From the NCBI GenBank assembly GCA_022376925.1, contig JAIOJX010000003.1:36819874-36883873 (forward strand): a DNA stretch of 64,000 bases, read 5' to 3'. The notes beneath the pieces are model-generated. The model was not told where the DNA came from. It saw only the letters and a list, made by a program, of their open reading frames with translations, and did no database searches. Position numbers and translations under genes: made by a program. How positions within the stretch are numbered: the stretch's first letter is position 1; every line of letters starts with the position of its first letter. The stretch comes from Tragulus kanchil (lineage: Eukaryota; Chordata; Mammalia; Artiodactyla; Tragulidae). Below, piece after piece: positions 24,280 through 35,544 of this stretch.

Positions 24280-25005
24280 CAATGAATTATTGCTTAAAAT
24301 ATCAGAAGAATGACCGTAGATCAGTGAAAACAAAAAAGATAAATAGCCAATACAAAAGTAACTGATAAGAATAGTCAGTTCAAAGAAAAAACATTACAAA
24401 TGCCAGGACTTCGTTGACAGTCCAGTGGTTAAGAATCTGCTTTCAGCGTAGGGGATGCAAGTTCAGCCCCTTGTCAGGGAACTAAGATTCCACATAAGGT
24501 GGGACAGGTACTGAGTCTGAGCAGCCACGGCAGAAGCTGTGTTCCCTGGAGCCTGCACGCCCAGCTCCAGAGAAGCCTGCACGCCCAGCAGAGAGCCCAG
24601 GTGCCACACCCAAGACCCACGCCAGAAATAAATAAGTGTTGAAAAACATTACTAATGCCAATAAATAAATGAAAAGAGGCTTTAATGGAGATGGAGAAAT
24701 ACAGATTAAAACAATAGTCAAATCTCTCTTCCTTGGCATAATTATGACAAAATAGGCACTTTTATGACCTCTAATGGAAATTGCTGAAACTTTCTTTGGT
24801 ATCACTGTATTTAAAATGTATGTATCCTTTGATCTACCATTTCTGCTTCTGCAGAACTGTTTCTCTCAGAAATGTTCATCAGTGTGCACAAAGATATATA
24901 GGGAGGGCTGTTGTTACAGAATTGTGTCTAAGAGCAGAAGATTAGAGGTATCTGGACTAATTCTGGTGAACTGGCTCAGGTTCATGAAGCGCCAGAGCGT
25001 AAATT
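24280..25005 (+). mobile_element. L1-like fragment carrying a nested SINE
   Basis: Plus-strand L1 ORF2-like sequence (TTGATCTACCATTTCTGCTT, GTGCACAAAGATATATAGGG) is interrupted by the SINE at 24406-24641. Confidence 0.6.
24406..24641 (+). mobile_element. Older Bov-tA/CHR SINE with target-site duplication
   Basis: GGACTTCGTTGACAGTCCAG start, GTTCAGCCCC B-box-like region and AAATAAATAAG end. It is flanked by AAAAACATTACAAATGCCA-like direct repeats at 24387-24405 and 24642-24660 (one or two mismatches). Confidence 0.85.
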
Positions 25006-25192
25006 AGTGTGTTCCTTCCTTCATCTGGATAGTTTTGCCAGGGTGAAAAAGTGAACTGAGCTAAACAGTTGTAGCTGAGTCATATAGTTGACATATTCTG
25101 GTTCGTGCTCTTTATGTGGACTGATAACAAATAGTTGATATTCTGTAGGTATATTTTGAATAATACTGTTCTAAAAGAGGCATACAAAAGTA

Positions 25193-26306
25193 ATTTTGTT
25201 GTTCAGTTGCTCAGTTGTGGCTCAGTCTTTACGACCCTATGCCCTGCAGCACGCCACTCTTGCCTGTCCTTCACCATCTCCTGGAATTTGCTCAGACTCA
25301 TGCCCATTGAGTCGGTGATCCAATCCAGCCATCTCATCCTCTCATCCCCTTCTCTTGCCTTCAGTCTTTCCCAGCATCAGGTTATTTTCTAATGAGTCGT
25401 CTCTTTGCATCAGGGGGCAAAAGTATTAGAGCTTCAGCTTCAGCATCAGCCCTTCCAATGACTATTCAGGGTTGAATTCCTTTAGGATTCACTGGTTTGA
25501 TTTCCTTGCAGTCCGAGGGACTCTCAAGAGTCTCCAGCACCACAGTTCAAAGGCATCAGGTCTTCTGTGCTCAGCCTTCTGTTTTTTTGCCAGGGGTGGG
25601 GGTGTGGGGGTTGGGGAGGGAGGGGAGCAGGCGGGCCACTTCTATTGGTCTTTCATTTCTCTATTTTCATCTTTCTTTGTTCTTTGGTTCCTGTGGGCCT
25701 CCCATCGCGGTGGCCTCTGTTGTTGCAGAGCACTGGCTCTGGGCACATGCGCTCCAGAGCTCTGGCTCGGTGATTGGACACATCGGTCCACCCGCTCCGC
25801 GGCACGTGGGATCTGTCCAGGCCAGGGATCGAACCAGCGCCCCTTGCACTGCAAGGCGGTGCCCTTATCCACCAGACCACCAGAGGAAGCCCTCAGCCTT
25901 CTTTATGGTCCAACTCTCACATCTTTACGTGGCTTCTAGAAAAACCATACCTTTGACTATATAGATCCTTGTGAGCAAAGTGATGTCTCTGCCTTTTAAT
26001 ACACTGTCTAGGTTTGTCATAGCTTTTCTTCCAAAGACCCAGGGTCTTTTACTTTCATGGCTTGCGGTCACAGTCTGCAGTAATTTTGGAACCCAAGAAA
26101 ATGTAATCTGATGTTCTTTCCATTGTTTCCCCACCTGTTTGCCATTAAGTGATGAGATCAGATGCCATGATTTCAATTTTTTGAATGTTGAATTTTAAGC
26201 CAGCTTTTTCAGTCTTCTCTTTCACCTTCGTCAGGAGGCTCTTTAGTTCCTGTTTGCTTTCTGCCCTGAAGGTGGTGTCATCTGTATATCTATTTGAGAT
26301 TTATAA
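25193..26306 (-). mobile_element. BovB LINE 3' portion
   Basis: Minus-strand BovB sequence with CTCAGACTCATGCCCATTGA, GCATCAGCCCTTCCAATGA and GGTGGTGTCATCTGTATATC. It is split by a SINE at 25581-25891. BovB is abundant in ruminants, which supports the host assignment. Confidence 0.9.
25581..25891 (-). mobile_element. CHR/Bov-tA-type SINE nested in BovB
   Basis: Minus-strand copy with the long GGGGTGGGGG-type tail. It is flanked by CTCAGCCTTCT at 25570-25580 and 25892-25902, an 11-bp target-site duplication. The SINE is younger than the BovB insertion. Confidence 0.92.
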
Positions 26307-26499
26307 TAATAAGCTGAAGTATTTGAACAGAGACACATGTGAGAATAGCTATGAGTAATGTTGTGATTAATTTTCTTTTAAAAATTCCCTGACTGATTGA
26401 ATCGTTTTAACAAAGTGCTGCATGCTGAAATGACAGTTGTCATCCTACTCATTTGTAACTGTCACTGATTGGATCTCAAATGCTGACTTTTCTTTGTAG

Positions 26500-26596
26500 T
26501 TACATCCGTCGAGGGGAGAGTCATTGGTGGATGAAGGGCTCAACTCCTACCCAGATCTCAGAGATCATCATTAAACTTGTTAAGGATATGGCGGCA
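26500..26596 (+). CDS. MYCBP2: MYCBP2 exon x10 (first copy)
   Basis: 97 bp, acceptor TTTGTAG, donor GTAAGT. It completes the split Ser and encodes YIRRGESHWWMKGSTPTQIS and the following helix (residues 528-559). An identical copy lies 1126 bp downstream. Confidence 0.93.
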
Positions 26597-27625
26597 GTAA
26601 GTTTCCAGTAGAAACCCAATTAACAAAACAACTAGCGTGATCATTCCACTGAATTGTTAGAACGACATTCATGTTATTTTGCGTCACTTACAGGCTCTGT
26701 CTAGGAGGTGCACTATCACACCATTTACCCTTTCATTTGGTGATAAATTTGCTCTTTATATAACCTGTGTGCATTTTCAGCTTCCCAGTTAACTGACTTG
26801 AGAATTACTCCAGTCTTCCAAGACTTTAAAGCTTAAAGAACAAAGTACACTCTTTGAACCCTACAGAGCAACCTCAGGACAAGAGCCTAAAGGAGAAAGG
26901 GGCTTTTCAGAGTGAAGGTTTCTCACTTTCTCCAGCTGTCATGGTTTATTGAATGTCCTGTAATGCTAGCCCTCAGAGTTGATTTTAGGGGGAGATCCAG
27001 GAGTGCAGAGGAAAGGGATCTGCTTCTCAGAGTGCCTGGCTCTCCATGCTGGTTGCTCCATGTTAGTGTCCTCACATTTCTGTCCTGTTTCCAGGAGTCC
27101 AGCCTGTGGAGGGGAGGACCCTTAGATGGTAGATCCTGAGAGGTAGAGTGGACGGCAGTTGGAAGAGGAGGAATTGGAATTGGAACTGTCCCTTTAAAGA
27201 CTGATATGAGATGGATATGATATGAGTAAGAATGTCCTGGGGAAATAGGAAGTTTTGTCACTGCTCCAGCTGCACGAAAATTTCCTCAGTTGGAGAAATG
27301 GAGGGTTGTTTCAGTTCTCAGACTGGGTAAACGTACTTAGGAAAGATGTGTGGGAACACCAAAATTGTATAGTAGTGACATGTTGGTGTTCAATAAAAAT
27401 CAAGTGAGCAGGTTCAGAGAGTTGTAATTTGCACAGTTTTGCTCTTGGGTTCCAGTAATATTCCTGTAAGAATAGCTATGAGTAATGTTGTGATTAATTT
27501 TCTTTTAAAAATTCCTGACTGATTGAATCGTTTTAACAAAGTGCTGCATGCTGAAATGACAGTTGTCATCCTACTCATTTGTAACTGTCACTGATTGGAT
27601 CTCAAATGCTGACTTTTCTTTGTAG

Positions 27626-27722
27626 TTACATCCGTCGAGGGGAGAGTCATTGGTGGATGAAGGGCTCAACTCCTACCCAGATCTCAGAGATCATCATTAA
27701 ACTTGTTAAGGATATGGCGGCA
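27626..27722 (+). CDS. MYCBP2: MYCBP2 exon x10, redundant second copy (used)
   Basis: Exact repeat of 26500-26596 inside the block with junction near 27469. Including both copies in one mRNA would break the frame (97 bp), so only one is expected to be real. Confidence 0.85.
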
Positions 27723-28945
27723 GTAAGTTTCCAGTAGAAACCCAATTAACAAAACAACTAGCGTGATCATTCCACTGAATTGTTAGAACGACATTCATGT
27801 TATTTTGCGTCACTTACAGGCTCTGTCTAGGAGGTGCACTATCACACCATTTACCCTTTCATTTGGTGATAAATTTGCTCTTTATATAACCTGTGTGCAT
27901 TTTCAGCTTCCCAGTTAACTGACTTGAGAATTACTCCAGTCTTCCAAGACTTTAAAGCTTAAAGAACAAAGTACACTCTTTGAACCCTACAGAGCAACCT
28001 CAGGACAAGAGCCTAAAGGAGAAAGGGGCTTTTCAGAGTGAAGGTTTCTCACTTTCTCCAGCTGTCATGGTTTATTGAATGTCCTGTAATGCTAGCCCTC
28101 AGAGTTGATTTTAGGGGGAGATCCAGGAGTGCAGAGGAAAGGGATCTGCTTCTCAGAGTGCCTGGCTCTCCATGCTGGTTGCTCCATGTTAGTGTCCTCA
28201 CATTTCTGTCCTGTTTCCAGGAGTCCAGCCTGTGGAGGGCAGGACCCTTGGATGGTAGATCCTGAGAGGTAGAGTGGACGGCAGTTGGAAGAGGAGGAAT
28301 TGGAATTGGAACTGTCCCTTTAAAGACTGATATGAGATGGATATGATATGAGTAAGAATGTCCTGGGGAAATAGGAAGTTTTGTCACTGCTCCAGCTGCA
28401 CGAAAATTTCCTCAGTTGGAGAAATGGAGGGTTGTTTCAGTTCTCAGACTGGGTAAACGTACTTAGGAAAGATGTGTGGGAACACCAAAATTGTATAGTA
28501 GTGACATGTTGGTGTTCAATAAAAATCAAGTGAGCAGGTTCAGAGAGTTGTAATTTGCACAGTTTTGCTCTTGGGTTCCAGTAATATTCCTGTAAGGCAA
28601 ATTGGCTCAGATACATGTTAGTTCTATGTTAAATAAACTTCTTGGTCATAGACATCTTTGGTATTTGTTACATTTTTATAGAAATGTAAGGTGAATTCCC
28701 CTAAACTCTATAGGAAAAGAGTATTGAGAACTTAAATTTGTACTTATTTTTCTTTTGAATCATCAAAATTGTAAACAGAGTTGAGTTTTTCATATGGTTG
28801 TGAAGGATTTTTCACAGTCGGCCCTTTGATCTAAAATTTCACCAGTAGAGTTTCCTGTTGGGTGAGGGATGTTAAGAGGACAGAGTCTGCTGCTTTGGTG
28901 ACAGTGCTCTGGTTGCTCACCACATTGCCCTGTCCTGCTCCTCAG
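27723..28945. other. Intron x10-x11
   Basis: Unique sequence mostly repeated from 26597 by block 8; no repeat family was recognised. A CTCC-rich stretch precedes the acceptor. Confidence 0.6.
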
Positions 28946-29065
28946 GGTCACCTGTCAGAAGCGTGGTCGCGCGTGACCAAAAATGCCATCGCAGAGACCA
29001 TCATAGCCCTGACCAAGATGGAGGAGGAGTTCCGGTCGCCCGTGAGGTGCATCGCAACCACCAGG
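28946..29065 (+). CDS. MYCBP2: MYCBP2 exon x11
   Basis: 120 bp, phase 0, residues 560-599. Acceptor CCTCAG, donor GTGGGC. It encodes GHLSEAWSRVTKNAIAETII followed by ALTKMEEEFRSPVRCIATTR, a helical segment ahead of the zinc clusters. It is present once. Confidence 0.96.
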
Positions 29066-29164
29066 GTGGGCTTCCTTCCATTCACTCTGTGCTGGTCCAC
29101 GCTATTTTTCTGTAATAGGTTTGAACAGATGTGAATCAATAAGCCAGCTTAATTTGCTTTTTAA

Positions 29165-29440
29165 AAAATGTCGCTTTATTGAAGTCTAGTTGATTTATAA
29201 TATTGTGCTAATTTCTCCGACTGTACAGCAGCGTGATTCACTTATAAATACAGTCTTTTTCTTTTCTTTTTTTTTTAATACAGTCTTTTTCACAGTCTTT
29301 TCCATGATGGTTTATTCCAGGACCTCAAACGTAGTTCTCTGTGCTACACAGGCAGATCTCGTTGTTATCAGTTCTCTCTGTAATAGCTTGGATCTGCTAA
29401 TCCCAGACTCCCAATCCATCCCTTCCCCACCTGCCTCCCT
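29165..29440 (-). mobile_element. Artiodactyl L1 3'-end fragment
   Basis: TTTATTGAAGTCTAGTTGAT, GTACAGCAGCGTGATTCAC and TTCTCTGTGCTACACAGGCA match the same L1 3' end type as 23226-23460, with a T-run expansion at 29262-29278. Confidence 0.65.
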
Positions 29441-30636
29441 TTTTATTTTTTTCTTAACAAATACTGTGTTTATGGAAGAAGTATAAAGGACTTTTCTGAG
29501 TTACAAGCTAAGCACAGTAGTTTGTAATGTGCACTGTCAGATGTTTCGTCTTCACCGCTTGTTTTTGTTCTTTTTAAGGAAGCTAAGGATATACTGATTG
29601 TGTAGATGCTAAATTACCTATATGTTGGTGTATTGTCTTTCTGATGATGTTTCCTGACAATTTTAGTATCAGCATGATGCTGTGATAGACTGAAGATCCT
29701 TTAAAGACAAGACAAGGCTCCTCGCTCCTTCCCTAGTAATTCAGTTGTCCTACGATAAAGCCCTACACCCTACTTACTGAATGCGTGGGCCTTACTTTTA
29801 AAAAGCAAAAAGTGTGTGCAAAGCATGGTGGGACAGACTCTCGTAGGGAATGAGATTGCATTTCATCTACTGTAGATTCTAACCTGCCAAGTGTCATGTC
29901 CCATACACTTCCAAAAGAGACCTGAGATTTCCTTGAAGTGCAGCAGTGTGACAGAGATAAGGGAAAAGCCGGTAGAAATCGCGTAATTTAATCCTTAGAA
30001 GTCTGAAAAAGAAGACAGATTGTATTTCCCTTGGACAGAAAGAGCCAGCTCATGCCATATTGCCACTGAGCATGACCGTGCAGCAGCTGCTCAGCCCTTT
30101 TTCCCACCACGCACACTGCACAAATTCTGTAGTCGGCCCTCTCCTTTGTCCTTGCACACTTTAATTTTCTGGTTTTTTCCCGTTTTTCTTCCCCTCCCCC
30201 CCCATGTCCACTGACACTCACTTGCACTTCTCAGAACTGAAACAGTTAAGTAATTTTTTATTGTTCAGTAATGAAGACATAGGCTATGTAAAAATGAACC
30301 TTACACTTTAAACCACAGAAAATGTTAAACTATTTTTAAAGACAGTTTTCTAAAGCTTGTAAGACATTGGCTTCCTCCTGACAAAGAGTGCCAAGGCTTG
30401 AGCTAGATTGTTAGGGGCATACAGAGATTCCTGAGGAGCTGTTATTAGCCAACTCCTTATGGGACTGAAACATTCAGCAGCCCTCTCTGTCACCTTCCTT
30501 GGAATTTTAATGCCTCAGGCAGACACTAGATAGGAAAACCTACAGGAGGCAACTGTATATTAAACATGTAAATGTACACATTGATGTGTAGTTTCCATAT
30601 TAGAATAATAAAGTGTAATTTTATATGTCAGCTAGA
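29441..30636. other. Intron x11-x12, unique part
   Basis: Nothing recognised; a C-run occurs at about 30190-30203. From 29956 it is repeated by block 9. Confidence 0.6.
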
Positions 30637-30866
30637 GGGCTTCCCTGGTGGTCCAGTGGGTAAAAAGTCCGCCTTGCAGTGCAAGGGGCACTGGTTCGAT
30701 CCCTGGCCCAGGAAGATCCCACGTGCCGCAGAGAGGCTGGACCAGTGTGTCCAATTAGGAGCCAGCGCTCTGGAGCGCATGCGGCCAGAGCCGGTGCTCT
30801 GCAGCAAGAGGCCACTGCGATGGGAGGCCCACACATGACAAAGAATAAAAAGATGGATGAAAATGT
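30637..30866 (+). mobile_element. CHR/Bov-tA-type SINE
   Basis: Full head with A and B boxes, ending AAAGATGGATGAAAATGTG without a long A tail. Repeated at 31808-32037 and, in part, 33036-33140. Confidence 0.9.
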
Positions 30867-31807
30867 GTATCAGCTAGACACCAGAACGGTCCACCAGAGC
30901 AACAGGCATTCACCCAGTACGTGTGTGCGTTCCTGCTGTGCACATGGCACAGACAGTAGCGGGCGTGTGTGCCCGTGACCACATCAGGAAGGCCTGAGGG
31001 CCTCTGAGGGCCTCCCTTTTGTAAAGCCCAGCCAGCGTCCGCCGAGCCGTGGCACTCGGTGTTCTCTGAGTCCCAGCCAAGCCGCAGGGTGTAACCGCCT
31101 TTCCCTTCCCCAGCTGGACAGGCCCAGGATAAGGGAAAAGCCGGTAGAAATCGCGTAATTTAATCCTTAGAAGTCTGAAAAGAAGACAGATTGTATTTCC
31201 CTTGGACAGAAAGAGCCAGCTCATGCCATATTGCCACTGAGCATGACCGTGCAGCAGCTGCTCAGCCCTTTTTCCCACCACGCACACTGCACAAATTCTG
31301 TAGTCGGCCCTCTCCTTTGTCCTTGCACACTTTAATTTTCTGGTTTTTTCCCGTTTTTCTTCCCCTCCCCCCCCATGTCCACTGACACTCACTTGCACTT
31401 CTCAGAACTGAAACAGTTAAGTAATTTTTTATTGTTCAGTAATGAAGACATAGGCTATGTAAAAATGAACCTTACACTTTAAACCACAGAAAATGTTAAA
31501 CTATTTTTAAAGACAGTTTTCTAAAGCTTGTAAGACATTGGCTTCCTCCTGACAAAGAGTGCCAAGGCTTGAGCTAGATTGTTAGGGGCATACAGAGATT
31601 CCTGAGGAGCTGTTATTAGCCAACTCCTTATGGGACTGAAACATTCAGCAGCCCTCTCTGTCACCTTCCTTGGAATTTTAATGCCTCAGGCAGACACTAG
31701 ATAGGAAAACCTACAGGAGGCAACTGTATATTAAACATGTAAATGTACACATTGATGTGTAGTTTCCATATTAGAATAATAAAGTGTAATTTTATATGTC
31801 AGCTAGA

Positions 31808-32037
31808 GGGCTTCCCTGGTGGTCCAGTGGGTAAAAAGTCCGCCTTGCAGTGCAAGGGGCACTGGTTCGATCCCTGGCCCAGGAAGATCCCACGTGCCGC
31901 AGAGAGGCTGGACCAGTGTGTCCAATTAGGAGCCAGCGCTCTGGAGCGCATGCGGCCAGAGCCGGTGCTCTGCAGCAAGAGGCCACTGCGATGGGAGGCC
32001 CACACATGACAAAGAATAAAAAGATGGATGAAAATGT
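31808..32037 (+). mobile_element. CHR/Bov-tA-type SINE, redundant copy
   Basis: Copy of 30637-30866 in block 9. Confidence 0.88.
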
Positions 32038-32284
32038 GTATCAGCTAGACACCAGAACGGTCCACCAGAGCAACAGGCATTCACCCAGTACGTGTGTGCG
32101 TTCCTGCTGTGCACATGGCACAGACAGTAGCGGGCGTGTGTGCCCGTGACCACATCAGGAAGGCCTGAGGGCCTCTGAGGGCCTCCCTTTTGTAAAGCCC
32201 AGCCAGCGTCCGCCGAGCCGTGGCACTCGGTGTTCTCTGAGTCCCAGCCAAGCCGCAGGGTGTAACCGCCTTTCCCTTCCCCAG

Positions 32285-32386
32285 CTCTGGCTCGCTCTGG
32301 CCTCCCTGTGTGTCCTGGACCAGGACCATGTCGATCGCCTCTCCTCAGGGAGGTGGATGGGGAAGGACGGACAACAGAAACAAATG
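32285..32386 (+). CDS. MYCBP2: MYCBP2 exon x12 (first copy)
   Basis: 102-bp in-frame exon, residues 600-633. Acceptor TTCCCCAG, donor GTAAGA. It encodes LWLALASLCVLDQDHVDRLS and SGRWMGKDGQQKQM. A full second copy sits 1102 bp downstream. Only its acceptor region recurs at about 31107-31115, in another redundant block. Confidence 0.93.
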
Positions 32387-33035
32387 GTAAGATCTGAGTG
32401 ATTTTATACAGATTTAGCTTGCTTTTCTCTCTCCTGAGCTTTAGTCTAGCTTCACTCCACCCATCAAAATGCACAGGTAGTGAAATTCTGAAAGAATTGT
32501 GTCCCGTGACCCAAGTTCATCTCACAAGGGTTTCCTCTTCATCTCACCTAGGGCTTCCTCTTCACAGTGTATTAGGGAATTTAATTATATAAAAATAAGT
32601 TTCCCTTCTTCTCTGAATCATGTTTGTATCATATCAAAATTCATTTTTAGCCAGACTCTGATTCTGTATCTGGACTTTGTACTAAAAGGTCATCAGTCTT
32701 ACGGTAGAAGGAAATAAAGCAGTAAGAGAGCAACTGAGATACTATTTATTCACAAATATACTTAAAGTGTACTTTCTTTTCACTGGAAAGAAAAACTATA
32801 GGCCCTTTCAACATTTTCTTAACATTCAAGTGTCAAAAATGCATTATTTATTCATTTAGCATACACAATGTTTGAATATAGCAGAAACTTAAGTCTCTAA
32901 GAAAAGTATACATGTTTATTTTATTCATCATTGAACACGCATAGCCCATTAATCATGGATTGAGTGAAATACTTGCCATTGGGCTTAGGCAGGAAACCCC
33001 TTAAGGTCTCCCAAAGGGAAAAGTATACATGTTTA

Positions 33036-33140
33036 TGTGTCCAATTAGGAGCGGCTCTCGGGGAGAGCCGGTGCTCTGCAGCAAGAGGCCACTGCGATGG
33101 GAGGCCCACACATGACAAAGAATAAAAGATGGATGAAAAT
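33036..33140 (+). mobile_element. CHR/Bov-tA-type SINE, third partial copy
   Basis: Starts inside the element at TGTGTCCAATTAGG and is degraded relative to the other two (CGGCTCTCGGGGAGAGCC). Confidence 0.8.
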
Positions 33141-33386
33141 GTGTATCAGCTAGACACCAGAACGGTCCACCAGAGCAACAGGCATTCACCCAGTACTTTG
33201 CGTTCCCGCTGCGCACCTGGCCCAGACAGTAGCGGGCGTGTGTGCCCGTGACCACATCAGGAAGGCCTGAGGGCCTCTGAGGGCCTCCCTTTTGTAAAGC
33301 CCAGCCAGCGTCCGCCGAGCCGTGGCACTCGGTGTTCTCTGAGTCCCAGCCAAGCCGCAGGGTGTAACCGCCTTTCCCTTCCCCAG

Positions 33387-33488
33387 CTCTGGCTCGCTCT
33401 GGCCTCCCTGTGTGTCCTGGACCAGGACCATGTCGATCGCCTCTCCTCAGGGAGGTGGATGGGGAAGGACGGACAACAGAAACAAATG
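33387..33488 (+). CDS. MYCBP2: MYCBP2 exon x12, redundant second copy (used)
   Basis: Exact repeat of 32285-32386 within the block whose junction is near 33035. Because the exon is a multiple of three, an annotation pipeline could wrongly include it twice and lengthen the protein by 34 residues. Confidence 0.85.
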
Positions 33489-34102
33489 GTAAGATCTGAG
33501 TGATTTTATACAGATTTAGCTTGCTTTTCTCTCTCCTGAGCTTTAGTCTAGCTTCACTCCACCCATCAAAATGCACAGGTAGTGAAATTCTGAAAGAATT
33601 GTGTCCCGTGACCCAAGTTCATCTCACAAGGGTTTCCTCTTCATCTCACCTAGGGCTTCCTCTTCACAGTGTATTAGGGAATTTAATTATATAAAAATAA
33701 GTTTCCCTTCTTCTCTGAATCATGTTTGTATCATATCAAAATTCATTTTTAGCCAGACTCTGATTCTGTATCTGGACTTTGTACTAAAAGGTCATCAGTC
33801 TTACGGTAGAAGGAAATAAAGCAGTAAGAGAGCAACTGAGATACTATTTATTCACAAATATACTTAAAGTGTACTTTCTTTTCACTGGAAAGAAAAACTA
33901 TAGGCCCTTTCAACATTTTCTTAACATTCAAGTGTCAAAAATGCATTATTTATTCATTTAGCATACACAATGTTTGAATATAGCAGCAGAAACTTAAGTC
34001 TCTAAGAAAAGTATACATGTTTATTTTATTCATCATTGAACACGCATAGCCCATTAATCATGGATTGAGTGATTTTTATATCTAAGTGCACTTGCCATTG
34101 GG
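33489..34102. other. Intron x12-x13, unique part
   Basis: AT-rich, without recognised elements; a redundant copy is at 32387-33015. Confidence 0.6.
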
Positions 34103-34336
34103 CTTCCCAGGTCGCACTAGTGGTAAAGAACCTGCCTGCCGCCTAGGGTAGACCTCAGAGAGGTGGATTCCATCCCTGGGTTGGGAAGATTCCCCTGAAG
34201 AAGGGAGCGGCAAGCCAGGCCAGTATGCTTGCCTGGAGGATCCCCGTGGACAGAGGAGCCTGGTGGGCTGCTGTCCACAGGGTCACGCAGAGTCAGACAC
34301 GACTGAAGCGACTTTGCACTCATGCTCACACGCTTC
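34103..34336 (+). mobile_element. Bov-A2-type SINE
   Basis: GGGCTTCCCAGGTCGCACTA start and GAGTCAGACACGACTGAAGC end, just upstream of x13. A scrambled fragment of its start also appears near 32979. Confidence 0.88.
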
Positions 34337-34483
34337 CGCAAATTTCGCTCAGTGTTCAGAGTCTAGATTCATACCGGAGTTCAGAGTAACAGCCTGTGTC
34401 TGTTGTAAATAAATCACATTCAGTGTGTATGAGTAGTTGAGGCTCTTGTTAACACCCTCACGTCTGGAAACGTGCCCCTCTAG

Positions 34484-34612
34484 CCAATGTGTGACAACCA
34501 CGACGACGGAGAAACAGCAGCCATCATCCTGTGCAACGTCTGTGGAAACCTGTGCACTGACTGCGACCGGTTCCTTCACCTTCACCGGCGCACCAAGACT
34601 CACCAGAGACAG
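34484..34612 (+). CDS. MYCBP2: MYCBP2 exon x13, B-box-like zinc finger
   Basis: 129 bp, phase 0, residues 634-676. Acceptor CTCTAG, donor GTGAGG. It starts PMCDNHDDGETAA and continues with CNVCGNLCTDCDRFLHLHRR. The Cys-x2-Cys, Cys-x2-Cys and His-rich spacing is that of a B-box-like zinc finger known in this family. Confidence 0.96.
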
Positions 34613-34694
34613 GTGAGGAGTTCTGCGCTGATGTGCAGAGCAGTGTCTAGAGCATTGTATGTTCAGTAAGAAATTAATGTGGGAAGGAGACTTG

Positions 34695-34827
34695 GTGTAA
34701 TGGAAAAAACAGACCTCGGAACCAGAGAGCTTGGCGGAGCCCCCAGCTGTCTCATTTGCCAACTGTGTAAATCGTGCACGCTGTTTAACTCTGAGACTCA
34801 CCTTCCACATTTACAAAAAATGAGGTG
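34695..34827 (+). mobile_element. MIR-like SINE relic
   Basis: Ordered motifs of an old MIR (GAACCAGAGAGCTTGG, CATTTGCCAACTGTGTAAAT, CTGAGACTCACCTTC). It is interrupted at 34828 by a young SINE. Confidence 0.55.
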
Positions 34828-35085
34828 GGGCTTCCCTGGTGGTCCAGTGGGTAAAGAGTCCACCTTGCAGTGCAAGGGGCACTGGTTCAGTCCTTGGCCC
34901 GGGAGGATCCCAGGTGCTGCAGAGCGGCTGGACCGGTGTGTCCAGTTACAAGTCAGTGCTCTGCAACAAGAGACGCCACTGCAATGGGAGGCCCACACAG
35001 GCCAAAGAATAAAGATGGATAAAAATAAATTTAAAAAAAAAAACAATGAAAGAGGTCAAAATTTAAAAAAAATAAAAAGGCAATT
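34828..35085 (+). mobile_element. CHR/Bov-tA-type SINE
   Basis: Head as in the other copies but lacking the central GAGCGCATGCGCCC part. Tail AATGAAAGAGGTCAAAATTT then A-rich. Between x13 and x14. Confidence 0.9.
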
Positions 35086-35230
35086 GTGAAAATTAAAGAG
35101 AAGGCTAGAAACATCTGAAATTTCGTAGAATGCTTAATAAATAAAAGCCATTTTATTGAATAATTAGCTTTTATATATATTCTTTCAGAGTGATAAATGT
35201 ATTTCCCCCCTTTTTTTAATGATGAAATAG

Positions 35231-35363
35231 GTCTTCAAGGAAGAAGAAGAAGCTATAAAGGTCGACCTTCACGAGGGCTGTGGCAGAACCAAGTTGTTCT
35301 GGTTGATGGCACTAGCAGATTCCAAAACAATGAAGGCGATGGTGGAATTCCGAGAACACACAG
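35231..35363 (+). CDS. MYCBP2: MYCBP2 exon x14
   Basis: 133 bp, acceptor AAATAG, donor GTAAAG, ending one base into a Gly codon. Residues 677-720: VFKEEEEAIKVDLHEGCGRT then KLFWLMALADSKTMKAMVEF. It links the B-box-like finger to the next Cys cluster. Confidence 0.95.
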
Positions 35364-35544
35364 GTAAAGGGATGTAGGCCTGAGCCATGCCCAACAGCAG
35401 AGTGAGCCATCCCTAGGGGTCACCGTTAAACTAGATGTTAGTTTAATTATGTCATATGAAAACTTTGAGTGTTTTCTGATGTGGCTGTGACAGCATTGGT
35501 CACCATCTGTATTTTTATATTCACTAGACTGTGATGAGTGTTCT

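Larger units (their letters stand above)
26342..28595. repeat. Redundant block 8 (offset 1126-1127, junction near 27469)
   Basis: 26342-27468 repeats at 27469-28595 with exon x10 in both. Two single-base differences are visible (27119 and 28245 region, GGGGAGGACCC against GGGCAGGACCC, and CTTAGATGG against CTTGGATGG). These could be allelic. Confidence 0.9.
29956..32285. repeat. Redundant block 9 (offset 1171-1172, junction near 31128)
   Basis: 29956-31127 repeats at 31128-32285. The left copy ends at the x12 acceptor with scrambled bases (CAGCTGGACAGGCCCAG). Confidence 0.9.
31917..34067. repeat. Redundant block 10 (offset 1102-1119, junction near 33035)
   Basis: 31917-33015 repeats at 33035-34067 with exon x12 in both. 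It overlaps block 9, so the 31917-32285 segment exists in three versions (about 30750, 31920 and 33036). The third has lost about 17 bases and has several substitutions. Confidence 0.9.

Noticed and set aside
25472..25964. Two 155-codon plus-strand ORFs
   Set aside because: They read through a minus-strand SINE nested in BovB; the same peptide-like strings recur wherever this SINE is present.
31926..33576. 182- and 191-codon minus-strand ORFs
   Set aside because: They are the reverse complement of MYCBP2 exon x12, its intron and a SINE, repeated by the redundant blocks.
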